Assembly (NCBI GenBank): GCA_964247975.1
Contig: CAXTWH010000012.1
Coordinates: 46,237 to 110,236, forward strand
Length of the DNA stretch: 64,000 nucleotides
Source of the DNA: KBS-96 sp964247975
GTDB taxonomy: Bacteria; Acidobacteriota; Terriglobia; Bryobacterales; Bryobacteraceae
Direction: 5' to 3'
Numbering within the stretch: the stretch's first letter is position 1; every line of letters starts with the position of its first letter. Positions 60,949 through 64,000 of the stretch are shown piece by piece. The position numbers were made by a program, and so were the translations under genes. Below the pieces are notes generated by a model. That model did not search any database. It saw nothing but the letters and a program-made list of their open reading frames with translations, and was not told the origin of the DNA.

Positions 60949-62597
60949 CTTACGGGAACAATCCGCGCTTTATTCTGAGGCAAAACTGTTTGATTGTTAT
61001 CCCAAATCGAGTTAATACGCCACATCCGTAGCGAACGCACTTTGGGCGACTCTCCATCGGCAAACAAACTTACCGCTGTATCACCCTCTCCAGGGTAAAC
61101 TCGGTCCGCCATTGTTACCTCGCCATCATTGACAAATACTTCCACCGAAGAGCGATCTAGATAAATATCCAGCTTCACGGTGTTGTTCAAACGAAGCGGC
61201 GCAATCTGCTTGCCAGGAAATGCAGCACTGAAGTTGGTAACACCGGACTGTGAGCGATCCAAATACAATATCGACTTACTCCGATCCACCCCGATTGCAG
61301 TTCGATGCGCCGCACTTTGAAAAGCGTTGACGCCGAAATGCTGCGCTTGTCCCGCTTCAAACACAACTTCAATCTCCAGTTGCCTGCCGTCGCGCGTCGC
61401 TGCCTGTAGTTGCCGGTTCGCTTCCGTCAGATCAAGATTTTTGTTTTCCGCGACGGGCATCGCCTCCGCGCTTCCGATCGGCTTCCGCAAACTCCTGATC
61501 TCTCTTACCGGCAGTTGCTTCATCTTGATTCCGTCCGGCGTTTGCATCAGCGAAACTTCGCGCGGCAGATTCATAGCGCCGCGCCAGTCAGCTTCCGGTG
61601 TGTCATTTGCGTATAGCCAATTCGAAAACCACCCCACCATGACCCGTCGCGATTCGCCCGGCTGATGGCCGAAAAACGAAACCGCCGCATAATAATCCTT
61701 GCCGTAATCAGCCCAAAGCTGTCTGGTTCCCTGGTTATCGTCCGTGAATGTCTTGCCGTCGAACTGCCCGATAAAATACTGCGTCCCCGATCCTCCGGCA
61801 ACGCCGCCTGGATTGATATTCACCACCAGTACCCATCGGCTTTCATTGGTTCCCTGCACCGGCAACGGAAACAAATCAGGACATTCCCAAGCGCCGCCTG
61901 TTGCCCCTGCCGGTCCGAAATCGCTTAACTGATTCCAATGAATCAAGTCATGCGATTCGAACAAGCGCATTTTATGCTGATCGGCCAAAGCAGTTACCAT
62001 CACCCACTTACTGCCTGCTTCATACCAGAACACTTTCGGGTCGCGAAAATCCTTCAATTGCAAATCAATCACCGGATTCTGTTTGTATTTCGTCCAGGTG
62101 CGGCCGCGATCGTTACTGTAAGCGATGTTCTGAGTTTGCCGCTCGGCGGTGTGGCCGGTGTAAATCGCAATCAAACAGGACTGCTCGCCATTTTTGGGAA
62201 CACAAAGTCTGCTGGAATTGTTTTTATCCACCACTGCGCTGCCGGAAAACATCATAATGCCGTTTTCTTCCGCTAACGCTATCGGCAGGTCTTTCCAGTG
62301 AAACAAGTCCGTGCTGACGGCATGGCCCCAACTCATGTGGCCCCATTTCGTGCCGAACGGGTTGGATTGGTAGAAAAGATGATACTCGCCTTTGTAATAA
62401 ACCAGTCCGTTAGGATCATTGGTCCAGTTGTGCGGCGGCGTGAAATGATATTGCAATCGCCAGGGATCGCCGTTGGTTCGCTGGGGCGCGTTCTCGGCGG
62501 CAGTTAAAAAAAATACCGCGCTTGCCGACAATATCGCCGCTGCGGATCTTCTCATTACACGCTGAAGTTTTGGCATTATTTTTCGATTGAACATCAT
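60942..62597 (-). CDS. Exported GH32 fructan hydrolase (levanase/inulinase-like)
   Basis: GH32 enzymes cut beta-fructosidic bonds of sucrose, inulin or levan. The 551-residue protein has a signal peptide (ca. 15-34), a five-bladed propeller with the nucleophile Asp61 in NWTNDPNG, the transition-state stabiliser Asp186 in FRDPKVF, and the acid/base Glu238 in WECPDLF. A C-terminal beta-sandwich follows (ca. 375-551). It overlaps the upstream PfkB kinase gene by four bases. Together they would release and phosphorylate fructose. Confidence 0.94.
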   Translation of the reverse strand: MMFNRKIMPKLQRVMRRSAAAILSASAVFFLTAAENAPQRTNGDPWRLQYHFTPPHNWTNDPNGLVYYKGEYHLFYQSNPFGTKWGHMSWGHAVSTDLFHWKDLPIALAEENGIMMFSGSAVVDKNNSSRLCVPKNGEQSCLIAIYTGHTAERQTQNIAYSNDRGRTWTKYKQNPVIDLQLKDFRDPKVFWYEAGSKWVMVTALADQHKMRLFESHDLIHWNQLSDFGPAGATGGAWECPDLFPLPVQGTNESRWVLVVNINPGGVAGGSGTQYFIGQFDGKTFTDDNQGTRQLWADYGKDYYAAVSFFGHQPGESRRVMVGWFSNWLYANDTPEADWRGAMNLPREVSLMQTPDGIKMKQLPVREIRSLRKPIGSAEAMPVAENKNLDLTEANRQLQAATRDGRQLEIEVVFEAGQAQHFGVNAFQSAAHRTAIGVDRSKSILYLDRSQSGVTNFSAAFPGKQIAPLRLNNTVKLDIYLDRSSVEVFVNDGEVTMADRVYPGEGDTAVSLFADGESPKVRSLRMWRINSIWDNNQTVLPQNKARIVPVSQ

Positions 62598-63517
62598 CGC
62601 TTTTCAGAGCCTCGTTTCTCCTGCGTTACACCCGCACCCGGATTCCGGGCCTCCTGCTCGGTCCACACCGGAGTTGCGCCCGCCCGGCTGGCTACCAACG
62701 CGCCCACTCGATTGGCAAATTGGGCAATGGCTTCAAGGGTCCAGCCCTGATCCAGCCCATGCAGCAGCGCGGCGGAAAACGCATCGCCTGCTCCTACCGT
62801 ATCGGCTACGGTGATCTTATATCCTGGCTGCTCCACATACTCGCCTTGCCGCCACAAAGCGCATCCTTCCGCGCCGCGAGTCACGCAAACCAATTTCAGC
62901 GCAAAACGGTCCGCCAACGCTCGGCAAAGCTGCTCGAAAGAAAAATAAGGGCTGCTGAACAACCCGGCTAGCACCACAGCTTCTTCATCGTTCAGCTTCA
63001 CAGCGTCCGCTGCTTCGAGCATCTCTCTTACCAGCTCCGGCGTGTAAAAAGGCGGACGCAGATTTATATCGTAAAAACAATTCGCTTCCGCATTATCCGC
63101 AATCAATTGGTGAATCACCCTGCGCGGGTCCGGCTCCACCTGCGCCAGCGTACAGAATGAAATCCATTGCGGTCCGTTCTGCTGAATTGCGGTCCGTTCT
63201 TCCGGCGTTAACCAGACGAAATCGTAAGCAGCGGGTCGCGGCAGCCGATGAACCGCTTTTCCTTGTGCATCCAAAGTCACTTCGGAAATGCCGGTAGGCG
63301 CGCGATCTGTTCGCTTCAGGTATCGCGTATCAACGCCCAAAGATGCTGCTTGCGGAAACACGCGATCGCCGCGTTCATCGCAGCCCACTGCGCTCACAAA
63401 TGAGGCATGGTGGCCCAAGCGCGCCAGGTGAGCGCATAGATTAAAAGGCGCTCCGCCCAGAAACTCGCTTCCCCCGATCACGTCCCACAAAATGTCGCCG
63501 ACGCTGATGATGTTCAT
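62594..63517 (-). CDS. PfkB-family sugar kinase (probable fructokinase)
   Basis: A 307-residue ribokinase-fold enzyme. The N-terminal GGAPFNLCAHLARLGHHASFVSAVG and the C-terminal anion hole/catalytic motif VADTVGAGDAFSAALLHG are complete. The pairing with a GH32 gene points to fructose as the substrate. It is the first gene of the pair and lies divergent from rlmH with about 75 bases between start codons. A near-perfect 20-base tandem repeat lies within it at 63166-63200 without disturbing the frame. Confidence 0.9.
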   Translation of the reverse strand: MNIISVGDILWDVIGGSEFLGGAPFNLCAHLARLGHHASFVSAVGCDERGDRVFPQAASLGVDTRYLKRTDRAPTGISEVTLDAQGKAVHRLPRPAAYDFVWLTPEERTAIQQNGPQWISFCTLAQVEPDPRRVIHQLIADNAEANCFYDINLRPPFYTPELVREMLEAADAVKLNDEEAVVLAGLFSSPYFSFEQLCRALADRFALKLVCVTRGAEGCALWRQGEYVEQPGYKITVADTVGAGDAFSAALLHGLDQGWTLEAIAQFANRVGALVASRAGATPVWTEQEARNPGAGVTQEKRGSEKR

Positions 63518-63593
63518 AACGCTAAAACTCCCGCCTGTCGAATCCGGCTAGAGACTAGCATAATGAATGCAGTTCTCCGGGACAGCTTGTCTC

Positions 63594-64000
63594 ATGAAAA
63601 TATTTCTTTATTACATCGGCAAGCCGCGCGACGAACACGCAAACGCGATAGCAGATGAGTTTATCAAGCGCGCCACCCGCTTTGCTTCCTGCGAAATGAG
63701 GGAGATTGTTCCGCAGCGTTTCGACTTATTCCGCAAACATTCCGCTGATCACAAAATCTTTCTTGATCCGGCAGGCAAAGCGACGAACTCGGAAGCATTT
63801 ATTTCGCTGGTGGAACGAGCCGAACAGGAAAGCCGCAACCTGGTTTTTCTCATCGGCGGTCATGACGGGCTACCCGCTGAATGGAAGCAACGCGCCGACC
63901 TGCTGCTTTCCTTATCCGCTATGACGTTTCCGCATGAACTGGCGCGGGCGATGCTGGCCGAACAGATTTACCGCGCGTTCACTACGCTTCGCGGTCATCC
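63594..64000 (+). CDS. rlmH: 23S rRNA (pseudouridine1915-N3)-methyltransferase, 3' end outside window
   Basis: RlmH methylates pseudouridine 1915 in helix 69 of 23S rRNA using S-adenosylmethionine. The visible 135 residues begin MKIFLYYIGKPRDEHANAIA and include the SAM-binding trefoil-knot loop FLIGGHDGLP and LLSLSAMTFPHELARAMLAEQIYRAF. The ORF runs off the right edge just before the family-typical C-terminal His-rich end, so only some 10-20 residues are missing. The start is ATG 63594. Confidence 0.93.
   Translation, partial: MKIFLYYIGKPRDEHANAIADEFIKRATRFASCEMREIVPQRFDLFRKHSADHKIFLDPAGKATNSEAFISLVERAEQESRNLVFLIGGHDGLPAEWKQRADLLLSLSAMTFPHELARAMLAEQIYRAFTTLRGH

Overview
The window reads as a piece of an Acidobacteriota chromosome, most likely near the Bryobacter/Solibacter group. 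The signs are an acidobacterial VWFA-related secreted protein, a large secreted repeat-poor protein next to it, many exported sugar-active enzymes (GH36-like, GH32, GH1-like, sialidase), an exported Gfo/Idh/MocA protein, an HpnI-like hopanoid glycosyltransferase and moderately GC-rich coding DNA. The assignment comes from gene content only. About 54 protein genes were read, with a truncated gene at each edge (an RND pump on the left, rlmH on the right). No rRNA, tRNA, insertion sequence or CRISPR array was seen.

Layout. 1-4.1 kb: end of an RND pump, an unknown gene, a PIN-type toxin/antitoxin pair, rpsT with a clear promoter, and an exported oxidoreductase. 4.2-9.1 kb: three closely spaced genes for exported proteins (1126-aa unknown, VWFA-related protein, lipoprotein). 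9.2-14.7 kb: a five-gene type III-A CRISPR effector operon, csm1-csm5, with no array, no cas6, no cas1/cas2 and no csm6 nearby. 14.7-16 kb: two methyltransferase genes, one broken by a frameshift at a nine-base homopolymer. 16-23.6 kb: GH36-like enzyme, tig, metK, HpnI-like glycosyltransferase, thrS. 23.7-26.2 kb: two ECF sigma/anti-sigma modules facing each other, one with a Spy/CnrX-like periplasmic protein. 26.4-38.5 kb: housekeeping and central metabolism (IscA/ErpA-type protein, recA, a lone nuoA, cysE, adenosine deaminase family, glgB, PAP2-like protein, zwf, aldo/keto reductase, HtrA-type protease, coaE, folD). 38.6-47.5 kb: sialidase, small acidic protein, methyltransferase, dienelactone hydrolase, FG-GAP protein, GH1-like enzyme overlapping a glycosyltransferase, ABC exporter. 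47.8-54.6 kb: a complete RND-adaptor-TolC efflux operon. 55-64 kb: L-arabinose/L-ribulose operon (Na+ symporter, araB, araD), a class A beta-lactamase-like serine hydrolase, a fructan operon (GH32 plus PfkB kinase), and rlmH.

The most unusual part is the csm operon. Csm1/Cas10 keeps the GGDD cyclase motif but begins at the first palm domain, so the HD nuclease is absent; the cysteines of the zinc ribbon are also mostly gone. Csm2 carries a roughly 60-residue Arg/Gly/Glu/Pro-rich N-terminal extension and Csm4 a roughly 130-residue acidic C-terminal tail. Csm3 keeps its catalytic aspartate. On this reading the complex should still bind and cut target RNA and make cyclic oligoadenylates, but it would need crRNA and a signal effector from elsewhere in the genome.
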